In this document: piece by piece, positions 1 to 12,041 of the stretch | Position numbering within the stretch: the first letter of the stretch is position 1 | Layout: each line of letters starts with the position of its first letter | Assembly (NCBI RefSeq): GCF_037975245.1 | Contig: NC_092563.1 | Span: 12,946,001 to 13,010,000 of the forward strand | Source: Apostichopus japonicus | Taxonomy: Eukaryota > Echinodermata > Holothuroidea > Aspidochirotida > Stichopodidae | DNA: 64,000 nucleotides | Direction: 5' to 3' | Translations under genes and position numbers: made by a program | Notes under the pieces: generated by a model | What the model was told of the DNA's origin: nothing | Seen by the model: the letters and a program-made list of their open reading frames with translations, nothing else | Database searches by the model: none

Positions 1-1131
1 GTTCGTGGGTCATAAAGAGTGAAATTCCAAACAAAAATAAAGTTTGTTTAGACCGCACGGCACGATAGTCATGCATAACTGACGTCACACTTCGGTAGGC
101 CTACTCTATAAAAACGCAGCATGTAGAAACTTAATGACTCATTCTGTTTCTGTACACTGCGAATTCAGTCTTTTGACACCAAAATGTAACACACGCAATC
201 TGGTGTTCAAATAATTTTGAACACTTCTGTTAAGATTCTGAACACTTTTCTCCCTAAAGTTTTGAACGTGCACAAGGAAAAGCTGGATGCAGTGAACATT
301 ATTCAACTAGCTCGGGAATTTGCAGGAAGGTCGCAAACAAGAAAGAATATGTTTGGAAACTTCACTTGAATCATGTGAAAACTCACCTGAACTCAAATGT
401 GAATTAGGTTTGAGATTTTGTTCCTGTGTGTAAACCTGTGATATGGTTAGTGTAGAACTATTATGCTGTAACTGACTGAGAGAATCAAGGACAGCTAATA
501 AAACAACATACGGTACTCCAGAATATTTTGCACCCATGCTGCAAAACTGCATTGAAATGGATTTTACTGTATCCTATATGTTGCACTAGTAGAGCGCATG
601 CGATTCAGAAAAAGTTGATTGGATACGGCCAATAGGCTATATAATCCATGGTGACCGTTTATTTACAAGTTGAGAATACAACATGAAAAAAAACGACAAA
701 TCTTGCTTTTCATTATAGTAACACATCAGTGACAGAACATGAGATTTCAATTTTCAAAATATGAAATGGTTTAATGCAGCTTTTCCAGGCCTGAGCAGTG
801 CAGTGCCATTTACGGCAATCTGGGAGGCAATATTTGCCAAAAATTCATGTGCACTTTGCGCCAACTTAATAGTTATGGTGGCGCTCCACTTAGATAGTGA
901 GCCAGCAGTTATGACTTTTTATTTCATCAATGGCCTGCAACCCCCCCACTTCTGACAAGAAATCTCCACCACTGAACATTGAACAGTGAAAACGAAGCTA
1001 TTGCACCAAGAAAGATACAGGGAAAATTTTGTCTGGTACAAAGAGTAAAAAAGTATCATGCAAAGTGGAAAAATTACTGCCCAAATGCACGGCAGCATAA
1101 CAGGTATTGTACACATGAACATGGTTTTTAC
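1..1131. other. Intergenic; no gene recognised
   Basis: Apart from the CRE/TATA candidate near the start, short open frames here show no family resemblance. About 771-960 resembles 51630-51720: both carry a 'ctgggaggca' block followed by 'gtggcgct' and a 'cttagatagt' block. It is therefore probably a decayed copy of the same small transposon family. Confidence 0.4.
80..114 (+). promoter_or_regulatory. Candidate core promoter: CRE plus TATA box
   Basis: A perfect palindromic cAMP-response element (TGACGTCA, 80-87) lies 19 bases before a TATA-like box (TATAAAAA, 107-114). CRE close upstream of TATA is a common animal promoter arrangement and would place a start site near 135-145 on the plus strand. 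No coding exon could be recognised downstream, so this may serve an untranslated first exon or be chance. Confidence 0.25.
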
Positions 1132-1757
1132 TAGGGATGCACCGGATCCAAATTTTTGGATCCAGCCGGAACCGGATTTTGCCGGATAGAACATGAAATC
1201 TGGCTGGATAAAATCCGGCCGGAACCGGATTTTATCATTACACAAAAGAAAATCATTAATAAGAAGTAGAAGTATGAAACAAGGAGCAAATCTTAGGTGA
1301 GGTATACACATATTATAAAGAAGGTGAAATTAAGACCCCATTATGAGATTAAATATGACTTGAAGTGGTGTTATCTACATTCTTTAATAAAATAACTACA
1401 ATATAATTGTTGACAAGCTTGATACAGTATGTAAATTTGTTTGCTGGAAAAATACTGCATACTACCTATGAAGTTTGTTTTAAACGGGAAGCTCCATTTC
1501 ACAAATCTCATACTTTATATGTTAAACCTAATTTTCCTTACTTTGAATGTTTTTATTAATTTTTGGAAATAGTTTACATTGATTTCAGTTAATACCAACA
1601 CCTTTTTAAGGAATAATTCAGGCCAGATTTTGAAAAAGATCTGGCCAGATTTTGAAAAAGATCGGGGCGGATTTTGAATAATATCCGACCGAAACCGGAT
1701 AATTGCTCACTATCCGGCCGGATAGTCCAGCCGGACCGGATATCCGGTGCATCCCTA
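1132..1757. mobile_element. Non-autonomous hAT-type element (626 bp)
   Basis: The ends are inverted copies beginning TAGGGATGCACCGGAT. Both ends carry further CCGGAT/ATCCGG-rich inverted sequence, so the termini are strongly self-complementary. The flanking 8 bp are gtttttac (1124-1131) and gtatttac (1758-1765), a 7/8 target-site duplication. An 8-bp duplication with this terminus fits the hAT superfamily. No transposase is present, and short open frames across it are incidental. Confidence 0.75.
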
Positions 1758-1765
1758 GTATTTAC

Positions 1766-4700
1766 TATTAACAAATTTCATAAATAAGTACAGTGCTATG
1801 CCAATTCAAGAAACTATTTATTCCCAGTTAAGTGTAGCTAATTATGCGATAATTCACACAGCCTTGTACTGAATAAAACACATGAGATAAGTCCATTTGC
1901 GAAGTTAAGTGATAGATTGTTCTAATACTGCAGTGCACTGTTGCATAAAGGCGTTGGAGATGGGACCATTTGCCGGTTTAACATTCAGTCAGTGACATAT
2001 TTTTTACATTTAAAATTAGAAGAAAACTTAAGAAGGATTAGACCACTCATCTGGCACATCAGGCGCAGATCTAGGGGCTTTGAGCATGGTATAGCCGCCT
2101 TTCAACAATTAACACCAAAATTCAAAAGTATTTATTAGAAAAGCATTGCTTTAAACCAAATTAAAGACATTATTTCTTGGGCCTAAATATGCCTCAGAAT
2201 GCGCCACTTGACAACTAAAATTTCACTTTTGCGTGGTGGATGACCCCTTGACCTAGAGTACTGGAAGTTGGCTTCAATGACCCCACAGCTACACCCCATC
2301 CTTTATAAAATCCTGGATCTACCACTTTGCCTTTCCATAGAAGTTCATACCACTACAAAAATCAGCAAAAGTAAAGGTCATTGACTTTGTAAACAACACA
2401 ACAATTATTACAAATTAAATGATATACCATGAAATAGTGTTTCTTACAACTTTGATTTAAATAATTGAGACTTATAAAGTTCTATTTTAGCAGTTTTGCA
2501 TGACTGCATTAGGCCATCTTTTTAGAAGTCTGGACGTTATGGTTTCTTTCCTTGTACCATATTTCTAGCAGATTTGCACTTGGACTAGTATGCATAGTCA
2601 TGAGACTGGCTGAATGGTAATGTGGTTTAGTTAGAGTTTACCTTTTTTTTTATATTTCTTACAAGAAATATTGAATGAAATATAAAGTTAAAGGAGGGAA
2701 ATGTGCCTAGGTGTGTTTTTCAGCATTTCTGATGATAAACATTAAGCTGCAAACTCTATGCTTGAAAATACTATACCATAGAGACCTTTCATGAATTGTG
2801 TGCAATATATTGATGCATTTATTAGCTTTCTTCCTGTGACTGAATAAGCAAAAACGCCATTCTTACTAAACCAAGGATCTGGCAAATAGATGCAACCTGG
2901 GAAAATTTGTCCAGTATTACATGGCAAAGTGTTACGCACAAAGGACCATATAAATAAACAAATACCAAAATGTAAAGCAGTTTTGTACACATGAACCCAA
3001 GTAGTTTATAAGAGATAACTTAAGGACCATAAACTACAGTATTATTTATTAACTACTTTTTACTGTATTACACAAAATATTTATTCAGTCAACCTTACCC
3101 TATAGGATAAAGCTCTTCAAGAGAAAGTAACCGTGGAGGATCTCATTGGCTACAACCTCATATCCACTATAGGAAGAATACGTGGAGAATATCATACTGT
3201 ACAAATTTCCCTTCCACAATTTGACGTATATAATATACCTGCATGATCCTGCATCTTCAATATCGGAACAGGTTGGAATCATTAATCGCGAAACCACTAC
3301 TAATGACATAAGTCATTAATGAAAAGAAAACCAACTAACCTACATTTTAACAATTTCTTATTGAAGTGACATTGACAAGTATGAAGCAAATACCTGCCTT
3401 TAACCACAAAACTTACCTTTAACTTTCTGCGACAGATAATCTAAAGTGCGTTTTGGGTGTCAAGTTTCTTTGCACTTCGATTGTGGTTATATCCTATTAT
3501 ATATATTGCGAAATCTCGGAAAGGCACACATGTGGTAGCATACATCTATTTCTCTTTTCCCTTACACTCCTTATCAAAGGAGGGGCGCGACTCAGCTGAT
3601 CATTGGCGATTTATGTAGATGGCGCTCTCGCTTATTTACATCAGAGCCGTATATTTAGAAATATACGGCTCTGTTTACCATTAGAGTTCCTTTATATATA
3701 AAGGAACTCTATTTACCATCAGAGCCGTATATACGGCTCTGTTTACCATAAAACTAAAATTAAAATAATGAGTTATCTTTAGCACCGAATATACGGCTCA
3801 GATCTGTTTTAGCGTTGCACTTTACCACACCGTTTGTGCAATTACAGGATGAATTTCTTACTTAATTAATCCGATCGTCCGTTAAATGAGCGTTGCTTAA
3901 GTACCATTGTATTTGTAGGGGGAGGGCCCTGAAGGGATGTAACCTAGCATCCGGATGACACGGATGTCCATTCGTCTCTTCTCCCCCACTTATAACGAAC
4001 GTTGCATCCACTTTAGGGTATTAGTCTTGGCTTGTACAATGATGATCGAAAACTTTCGAAAGCACAATACTTTGATTTCCCTATACTCCGCATTAAATCA
4101 TCCACTCCAGGATTAGTATTTGGATTTAAATTATTTAAATATAAACATGTGCGCATCCACTTCAAATTGCTCCTATGATTTAAAGCTGTGAAGGATTGGG
4201 AGATAGGGCAACGGAGTCCGAGCAGAAAATATGAGTATACAGATCTAACAATAATTAAATGTAGAACCTGATAACTTATCATGAATAGACGTGTCATCAG
4301 CGTATGCGGATGCTATAGGATAAGTCTCCAAAGTGGCTTTGTATTCAATAGGTCCATGTGGACATCGCTCCCCTGCACACCTACAACGTCAACGTCATCA
4401 CCTATAACGTCATCATTAACAGCGTAGACCATGCATTCATCAAATGTATATATTATATAGAACTAATTTAAGTGCCTTCGCCTATTATCCCATTTGACGT
4501 CTAACGTTTCAAGTTTTCTGCATATGGGAATACCATAGGGACAAGACCCCTCCCTCCTTGATAAAATAGAGGCATTGTTGAGAGGGTTCAAAAACTGCAA
4601 ATGAATGGCACAACCATATTAGAAAGGTTTGCCCCTACTTTAGTTGATGTCTAAAGTACAATAACTTAGCAATGGGTTGATGAAAATATAAAACCATGCA

Positions 4701-6365
4701 TGATTGAAATAACATCAACGATTTGGGCTGGATTGCCGAGAACCTTTGGGCCTATTTGAGCTGTGCAAAGACTAGAGGTCATATTGATGACATCGATCGA
4801 CGTTATACAATGGTGTACACGCTGTGCAATCTATGAAAAGGTATATAATATGTAATCTGTTCCGGTATTCAAACTCGCTTTCATAGTCAACTCTCAATGA
4901 TTCGTACTGATGATCGACATCCCATACGCGGATCCACGGCCGGGGATGGGTGTGTACACCCAGCACCTTTTCCACTCCACACAAAAATTACATTAAAAGC
5001 ACAACTTACTAGATCTAATATATATATATAGCCTTAGTATATGCCTCAGAATGATTGTACCACTTCAGGTCTAAAATTAAAAAAATATATATACTGAGGG
5101 AAAAACCCGAGACCGCCCGCTACCTGTGAGTCGATTTCAATGACCTCTGGGCCACACCCATCCTTTTGAAATTTCCAGTTTATCCACCTCTTTCCTTGCA
5201 ACACAAAGCCAGCATGTGGGCGAGAGTGATGTTAGCCTTCGGTATTGTCTTTAGACTTCCAGCGGAAGTTCATTTTATTTCATAGGCCTAAATTTATTCT
5301 TTCTCCGACAATCTTATAAAATCTCATATAATACGGCTGTTGGTCGAACTAAGACACGACCCAGCTGGGATTTTACACCAAATGTAGGATACTGAGCAAA
5401 TCTTTCTTCAAATTTCTATAGTCTCATTTATGTAAAACCCAACTTTCTGAAAAATTTGCAAAATTTTTCAGTCGCCATTATATTCACTGCCGGTATCGTA
5501 TTTCAAATGAAAGAAGGTATTCCGGGCACAATTTTCGGGATATTCCTCACCATGCACCCAATCCCTCCCCGCGGTGCCTATTACGTCAGTTTGACGAGAC
5601 TTATGTTATAGCCTACTCAAAGAACCCCCTCTCGATTTTTATGGTTATAGTAAATATCATATGTTGTTAGTAAGATGAAAGAGAAAATGGAAGGGTCAGT
5701 ACGTAACTATGTCAATTTTTCCAATCAGAGCACTATAAAATCACATATGACACTGATCGTCCAATAAGAGCGCGAGAAACCCACATTTGTCAATTTAATT
5801 CGACATTATGTCGAATTCAGGACTTATATGCCACACTAGTCGCACCATAGATGTCCATGCGTGATTGCGCAGCGCCTGCCTGATTTTTTATTTTTTTTTA
5901 TGAAAACAAAATTGAAAACCGACCTACTACGTGATGTTCTCAATAACGAGAGAAGAAAATAGTATGGTAGTGTATAGATGCCATTAGTCACCAACTAGTA
6001 CCCGCACAGCTATGATAGCGATGTTTGAGGCAACTTTTTGTTTAGGTCGTAGGGTGTTGCTGCATTCTTATTTTTTTATATGAAATGGGGAGCGGTATCC
6101 ACAAGTCGTATAGTACACACACACACACACAATGTCTACCTCAAAATTGGGAATCGTGGCAGACTTCAGTTTCTATAGTCTCAGCATTCAGATGTGAAAA
6201 CACATGTTTAAAACAGCATCAACATTTTCTGTAATTAATTTGCTGAAACATGAGAAGCTTGGCAGTGAAACCAACTTGCTTTGGTCATTATGCATGGTTA
6301 CTCTCTATAGCATTTAACACCAAGACGACCTGACTCCCCAGTCTCCTAGTCTGCTGCCATCGTTT
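1766..6365. other. Intergenic; dispersed repeat fragments, no gene recognised
   Basis: No protein resembling a known family was found. Two fragments of a dispersed repeat with a 'atgcctcagaatg' core lie near 2186-2345 and 5039-5200. Each is followed by a block like 'caatgacc...ccacacccatcctt'. A short perfect hairpin around 5797-5817 (aattcgaca / tgtcgaatt) and a (CA)n run near 6115-6130 are also present. Confidence 0.4.
3642..3741. repeat. Cluster of three palindromes with shared spacers
   Basis: Three near-perfect palindromes follow each other: 3642-3673 (13-bp arms starting CAGAGCCGTATAT), 3683-3710 (12-bp arms AGAGTTCCTTTA) and 3720-3741 (22-bp perfect palindrome, CAGAGCCGTAT arms). Each is followed by a spacer close to 'gtttaccat'. 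A lone arm (atatacggctca) recurs near 3788-3800. The middle hairpin has a different arm sequence yet stays fully self-complementary. The function is unknown. Confidence 0.7.
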
Positions 6366-7020
6366 CAAGGGCGGCGGAACCGGGGGGGGCACAGGGGGCA
6401 CGTGCCCCCCACTTTTCCTCAAGCTAAAAATGTGCCCTTTTTCTACATAAAAATTGAGATGTCTCAAGTTAGCAAGAGGCCAGGGAACCAGAATGAACAC
6501 TCGGGAAGGGCCGTTTCCGGCCATCTGAGGGGTTTGTAAAACCCAAAATTTTCTTCTACACTCCGCGCCTACCGATGGTGGCGCTCCGCTCAGAAAGTCG
6601 TGCATACAACTTTGCAAATCCTGGTTACGCCCCTGACTTTTAATGAATTTCTGTGGGCCAAACTCAAAGCTATTTCGAATGGAAAAAAATTGTTAAGATA
6701 CTAACAAGAAATAAACTCTAATTGGGAAGATTCCTACATTAGCAACTAGCATGATTTCACCTCATTTTGTCTCAAAAGAAAACTTGTTCCTTGTTTCCCA
6801 ATTTGCACATTGGATATTGCAGTATTAGTATGCATATTATCCTTGAGGGGGGGGGGGGGGCGTTGATGGAGTGATGTGTATACGCAAATAAGATAATACA
6901 ATAAAGAGTTATAAAGGGTACTAAATATAAGGCTGCATCAGTCCAATCGAATTTCTGCAAAGTGCCCTTTGATGTCGGTGCCCCCCCCCCCCCAGATTAA
7001 AAGTGCTTCCGCCACCCTTG
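6366..7020. mobile_element. Non-autonomous hAT-type element (655 bp)
   Basis: It begins CAAGGGCGGCGGAA and ends with the inverted form ttccgccacccttg. It is flanked by a perfect 8-bp target-site duplication, catcgttt (6358-6365 and 7021-7028). Inside are poly-G/C runs and the 'gtggcgctcc' block shared with other small elements in this window. No transposase is seen. Open frames across it are incidental. Confidence 0.85.
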
Positions 7021-7028
7021 CATCGTTT

Positions 7029-7758
7029 TAACATGAACATTGCTGCATCTTCTTCGTCGGCATGTTAATAAATCGAATGCAAAGTTTCCTCCAATATATT
7101 TGCAGTAGCCTAAGTAATGACATAGCCAGCTAACCGTTGCACAGTATTTGGATCTTCGAGGCACCCGTGGTCTGTAAGTATAATTTGTAAACATGACCTT
7201 GACCTAGGTTGAGGAAAACACTGGCCATGCTTCTCGTGAATGATGTTACGTTTACGAACACTCTGTTTTGGGATAGTGCCAACATTACCTGTCTACTGAA
7301 TGGTGCGGAGCAATATTATTTGTTTTATCGAGAATTAAATGATATATCTTCCATTACAACAAAAAATACAAATTTTCGAAATTTAAAAAATGATTTAAAA
7401 GATATAAGTAATAAAATTAGCGATATTTATTACCGTGAAGTAAATATAAAATGGTCGAACCCATAAGTAACGGATGTCGGATGATTAATGAATATTCAGA
7501 TTTTTTGTGTTGCCCTGTCTGGACTCGTGTCTTTGCATACGTACATGTATACTACAGCCTATACCGTAGCATGTTTTGGACGCACAGTTTTCAAAACAAA
7601 TCCTCCCTTGTTATTGTTTGTCCGTTCATGTTGGTGTACGCAACGAGTCACTGTTGGCAGTTTTTCTCATGTGGAGTAACTGTTTCAGCATTCAAATTCT
7701 GACATATATTGCGGGAAATACTTCTCTAAGGAATAAGTAGAACCTAAGCTGCATCATC
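7029..7758. other. Intergenic upstream of FRAT
   Basis: This probably contains the promoter and 5' UTR of the FRAT-like gene that starts at 7759, but no TATA box or other motif decides the start site. Two short open frames (7209-7466 and 7451-7702) are low-complexity or unrecognisable and are not called as genes. Confidence 0.35.
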
Positions 7759-8226
7759 ATGCCTGTTTTGGATGGATTAAACAAAAGTTGTAGTCAGGAG
7801 AGGACCGATGCCGTTTCATCTTTAGACATTTCCAAAGAAGTTGATGAATTGGTTAACCGGATATCACAAACGTTACAACTCAAAGCCCAACAAAAGCTAC
7901 GGGTCAAGCGAGTTAAGAGTGTTAGGAAAGCCTTTCATCCTTATGAAATTCCAAACGAACAAGCCGTTCATAAAATGGAAAGAACTCGATCCAGCCCGAA
8001 CAGGGAATGTCCAACTACAAATAGCACTTTTCGCGATAATTTGACAGTCAGGTGCCGTCGTTCAATAAAATACGACACAAAGTACCCAACAGATCCACAC
8101 GAACTCCTCAGATCTTTGCTGCGTGAAGGATCTCTTGTAAAGGAAGCAGTACAAAGATTGAAAGACAGACAACCTCATTCATCAAAAGTATCAGTTTCGG
8201 AAGAAACAGAATTGCGATTCAGATAG
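7759..8226 (+). CDS. FRAT: FRAT/GBP-like GSK-3-binding protein
   Basis: This 155-residue single-frame protein carries the two conserved blocks of the FRAT/GBP family. An N-terminal helix at residues about 24-42 (ISKEVDELVNRISQTLQL) resembles the FRAT1 EVDRLVAQIGETLQL segment. The C-terminal GSK-3-binding helix at about 110-138 (DPHELLRSLL then SLVKEAVQRL) matches DPHRLLQQLV...NLIKEAVRRL of FRAT1. In vertebrates this helix binds GSK-3, displaces axin and favours beta-catenin signalling. The middle is short and basic, and the protein is much smaller than human FRAT1 (about 280 residues). ATG 7759 gives the full N-terminal block and is the first in-frame start. There are no introns within the coding sequence, as in human FRAT genes. 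The family call is strong. The effect on Wnt signalling in this animal is inferred. Confidence 0.9.
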   Translation: MPVLDGLNKSCSQERTDAVSSLDISKEVDELVNRISQTLQLKAQQKLRVKRVKSVRKAFHPYEIPNEQAVHKMERTRSSPNRECPTTNSTFRDNLTVRCRRSIKYDTKYPTDPHELLRSLLREGSLVKEAVQRLKDRQPHSSKVSVSEETELRFR

Positions 8227-8393
8227 TCCTGGTTTACCATTTAGCTGCAACCTCTTTCTACAATGGTGATGTGCAAGCTAAAAAGAAGTCACGGCCGTAT
8301 AAGATTAACGTTGCTACCGTTAGGCCTATGTAAGGCTAGCCTAAGGCTTTACACAAACATGCCTGTCTAAGACATGTTTTGAAGAGAACTTGG

Positions 8394-8399
8394 AATAAA
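8394..8399 (+). terminator. Candidate polyadenylation signal for FRAT
   Basis: An AATAAA hexamer lies 168 bases after the FRAT stop codon. Further AATAAA hexamers occur near 10579 and 12911, so a longer 3' UTR is equally possible. Confidence 0.35.
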
Positions 8400-9190
8400 T
8401 CATCAGTGACTTCATACTTAAAACCACTGTCAGATCTGACAAGTAACACATTGGCAATTCAACAGTTATGAATTCAACTCTAACACTACCAGAACCAGAC
8501 ATACATTATCTCAGTCATGGTTCAATCATCCATCACTATTTTATTTCATATTTTTGTCTCATCTCTGGATTAAAAACCACTGAAGGAAGTTCTGAAGGAT
8601 CACTCCCAGAGTTTTACCAGCTGTGCAAAGGCTTGCGTCTATTTGCACCTCTGCCGGACCAAATTCAGAAGCAAGTTGGTAGAATTTCTAGTGGCATCGT
8701 ATGCTGCTAAAGAACTGCATCACTTTTGCTACCTTGCATTGCAACATGTTTAGTTGCCCAGATATTGGAGGCTGGCTGTCTACTCTAATTTTTTCCCCAA
8801 AAGTGATTCCCTCCCCCCTTTTTTCCCCTTGTCTTGTGAAAGATCAAATTGTCATATTTTGTTGTTTGAACATGTTTAGAATTCTCAAGATTTAAAAGTT
8901 AAGACTTTTCCAATGATCTAACACTAAATGTTTCAATAGTTTTCTCATTTAGCTGATCATGGGTGTAACACAGTTAAGTAGTAGCATGGTCACCTCGAAG
9001 TTCGGACACCTAAGCCTTAAAACACCCCCAAACTAAATCTTCTGGTATAAATCACCGGAAAATATACTTCATATGGTGGGAGAATTATGTTATAGTACGA
9101 TACACGGCCAACTTTCTTTCCTGCAAACTGTTTTCACGTTGTAATCCAAGAAGATTCTTCGTGATTGTGGAACTGGTATTTCTTTGCTAG

Positions 9191-9467
9191 AGTATTGCGA
9201 AGTTCGGACACGCAACCCACAGTGTGGCGCTGGTGATAAAATTGGTGGCGCAGTTGCTCTTTCAGTAATTATAACAGACTTCATAGGTCGTCTTCATTTT
9301 ATTGACAAATATGTAAGTAATTTCTTGCACACGGGTCATTTTGGAGAGAAAATAACTGTAGCTTCGTACTTTTTGGTGAAATTTGGCTATTCCTGTAGGT
9401 TATCATGGTGAAATCGTGTATTTCTTAGGGTGTCCGAACTTCGCAGTATGCCGAACTTCGCAATACT
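9191..9467. mobile_element. Small inverted-terminal (MITE-like) element
   Basis: The left end AGTATTGCGAAGTTCGG (9191-9207) is repeated in inverted form at the right end (ccgaacttcgcaatact, 9451-9467). A second inverted copy of the sub-terminal core lies at about 9430-9446. The same core, cgaagttcggacac, occurs once more at about 8997. There is no transposase and no convincing target-site duplication, so the family is undetermined. Confidence 0.5.
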
Positions 9468-9994
9468 GACTATAGTTCAGATAGTTCTCGTAACACAGCT
9501 TTTCGCATTGATTTTGTTAGATAAATTTTCAACATGTCTAGTAAATTTGTGTTACAAGGTTGTGTTTTACTTGACATTGTGTATTATGAACAATTTAAGT
9601 CAGAAATTTTGAAGATTTCCTTGGTATATATATGCACTTTGCATGTGATTGGAACTAATATGAAAGTGTCAGGGAACATAGAAGAGGAATATAATCATTA
9701 ATGTTTTGCTAATTACACTAATTTTCCCCATTTTCGAGTCTTGAGATTGAACAACATTTTACACTTGGTAAAGTTAATCTTTAAATTATAAAAAAACAAA
9801 GCTACAGTGATGGAATATCAGATTATTCATTAGGATATCTGAACTTATAAATGACAACAAACATGAAGTTAATGTTGTAATGTTTTCCAACTATTTGAAA
9901 CTGAAAAGTTCAGCTAATGTACTGCAATGACAGGAAGTATTCTTCCATTACCTAGAATATAGTGTACTTTTACGTGTTTCTCAGTGTATGATAC

Positions 9995-10460
9995 ACACAC
10001 TCAGGGAGATTCCAGTTGGCTAAGACTTGGAGAATTGCCCAGATATGTGACTGTTTTCATTTGTGTTTCACATATCATTGCCAAGTTTTCAGTGTCTGTC
10101 TATAAAGATTGCACAACATGTCTGTATTGACATGCGTGATGGATACCATCCTAGACTTGGGTTGTACTATTTTCCAGTAACTGACATATCACGTCAATGG
10201 GGATCCAGCGTATAACAAACACACTCAGGGAGATTCCGGTTGGCTGTTACTTGGAAATTTGCCCAGATATATGCGACTGTTTCCATTGTGTTTCACATAT
10301 CATTGCCAAGATATCAGTGTTTGTATTTTAAGGAACCTTGCACAACATGTCTGTGTTGACATATGTGATCATAATATAGATATCGTTGCAGACTTGGGTT
10401 GTACCATTTTCCGCAACTGTGATATCACATCAATGGGGATCCAGCATATAAAATGTTTAT
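9995..10460. repeat. Tandem duplication of about 220 bp
   Basis: Two consecutive diverged copies begin with 'acactcagggagattcc' near 9997 and 10222. Both share in order 'ttgcccagatat', 'tttcacatatcattgcc', 'cacaacatgtctg', 'gacttgggttgta' and 'caatggggatccagc'. Many substitutions and small indels separate them, so the duplication is old. Confidence 0.8.
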
Positions 10461-12015
10461 TCCAAGTGATGCAATGCAAGATGACTTTCAGCAACAAAAA
10501 CAATATGTTGATATTTGGTAGGTCATGATCAAGTTGTTTTGATGGTCTACTGTAACTTCTACATATTAAAAATTCAAAAATAAATGTCTGAAGTTACCTT
10601 CTGATGCTAGACAAGTTGATAACATTGTTTACAAAAACCTGGAGTGTCCCACAGCCAGTGCAGCAGTGTTGATTTCAGGGAACTGTGCACTCATGCTGTT
10701 TACCAGGAAGTACAAAGTTCATTGAGCTGAATCTATTGTGAGTTTTGTTCAATTTATCTGGGCTGTATTGTGGCAACATCTGCCAATCCATGATTTTGTT
10801 GGGACACTGGCTATGTAGGAAATTAAAACTTTCAGCCAAAGACCGTTTCACCATTTTGCACAGCACAGCACAAAGTTCTTATATATTCTGATCATGCTAA
10901 ACTATTCTTTGAAGATCAGTAGTGTTCACCAGTTTACACAGTAGTCAACTAACCAAGTAGAAAGCTGCACGTTTGCATAGCACAAGTTGAGCTATAGGTG
11001 TAACATGGAAAGTATCAGAGATGTCGGTACTCTTTAATATTCAGGTCTAAATGTTAGGTAATTTAAATGTAAGTTCCAAGTAATGAAAACTTTGGTCTGT
11101 TTTACCACCAATATTAGGGAAAATGTAGTCTATGCTTGGGTTATGTATGCTTATGCTTCTATGCTTCTTAATACATTGGCTGAAACTTGTTTAGCAGTTG
11201 CCAACAGTTGGCAGATAATGCTCCATTCTAACAGCTTAGATTTCCTGTTAGTAGGATAAATAGCATTACTGTCTGGTAGCCTCCTGCTAACCCCTGTTAT
11301 TGGTAAGCAGTACTTGTACGAGTATCATTGCACGTACAGAATGTGGGAATTCTGAGTATTGATTGATTTGAACCAAGTTGGCAACAACTAGCACCAATAT
11401 CATGATTCATTGTACCAGGCAAAATTAGATGATACATGCTCCCAGTATTTCTTGGAAAGCTGCCAACTTGCTTAAAATGCCCTGGGAACCATTAAAGTTT
11501 TCAGTCTATATGCCCATACTGTGAAGGTAAAGGTTTCGTATTTGTGACCCTTTCCCTACAGCTGAACATTACAGTTAGATATATTGTGATAACTCACAAA
11601 TTGGGTGTGACCAAATGCAATAGTATTTACTTGTGTAGAAGCCTGTCATTTTTGTTGAGATAAGGGAAAATGTTTCGTTTCATACCTTCTTACTTGTTAA
11701 TGATATTGTAGGAACATGATGCAAAATCAGGCTTCATTACATGGTAACTTACATTAAAATGTTGTCATTATTCTGTGAAGTAAACTTTCAAAATGGTCTA
11801 GACCAATCCTCACTGTTCAGTATTATTGATGTTTAATGTTGACATTAAGTATACAGTAAAATTCTGTTACCAAAGGTTTCAAATTCTGTTTGTTATAAAC
11901 TAGTTTCCATTTTGGTTGTTTTTTGTTTGTGTTTTCTATTATTAATTTACATATTTTGGTGTTGTTAACTTGTGATTTACTGTGTGATAGTTTTCATCAA
12001 AACACATATGGACTA

Positions 12016-12041
12016 CCAGGGAGTTCATAACAACTCCCTGG
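12016..12041. repeat. Hairpin, ccagggagtt arms
   Basis: A 10-bp perfect stem (ccagggagtt / aactccctgg) closes a cataac loop. Nearly the same hairpin, with the loop ccataac, recurs at 55766-55790, about 44 kb away. The two are therefore probably parts of one dispersed palindromic repeat. Confidence 0.6.

Noticed and set aside
4013-4297. 94-codon minus-strand frame
   Set aside because: It has no family resemblance and no supporting signals, so it is treated as chance.
6288-6617. Proline-rich 109-codon minus-strand frame
   Set aside because: It spans a hAT element terminus with G/C runs, which create proline codons. There is no homology.
7209-7466. 85-codon open frame upstream of FRAT
   Set aside because: It is AT-rich with no family resemblance, no clear promoter or splice context, and overlaps another frame of similar length.
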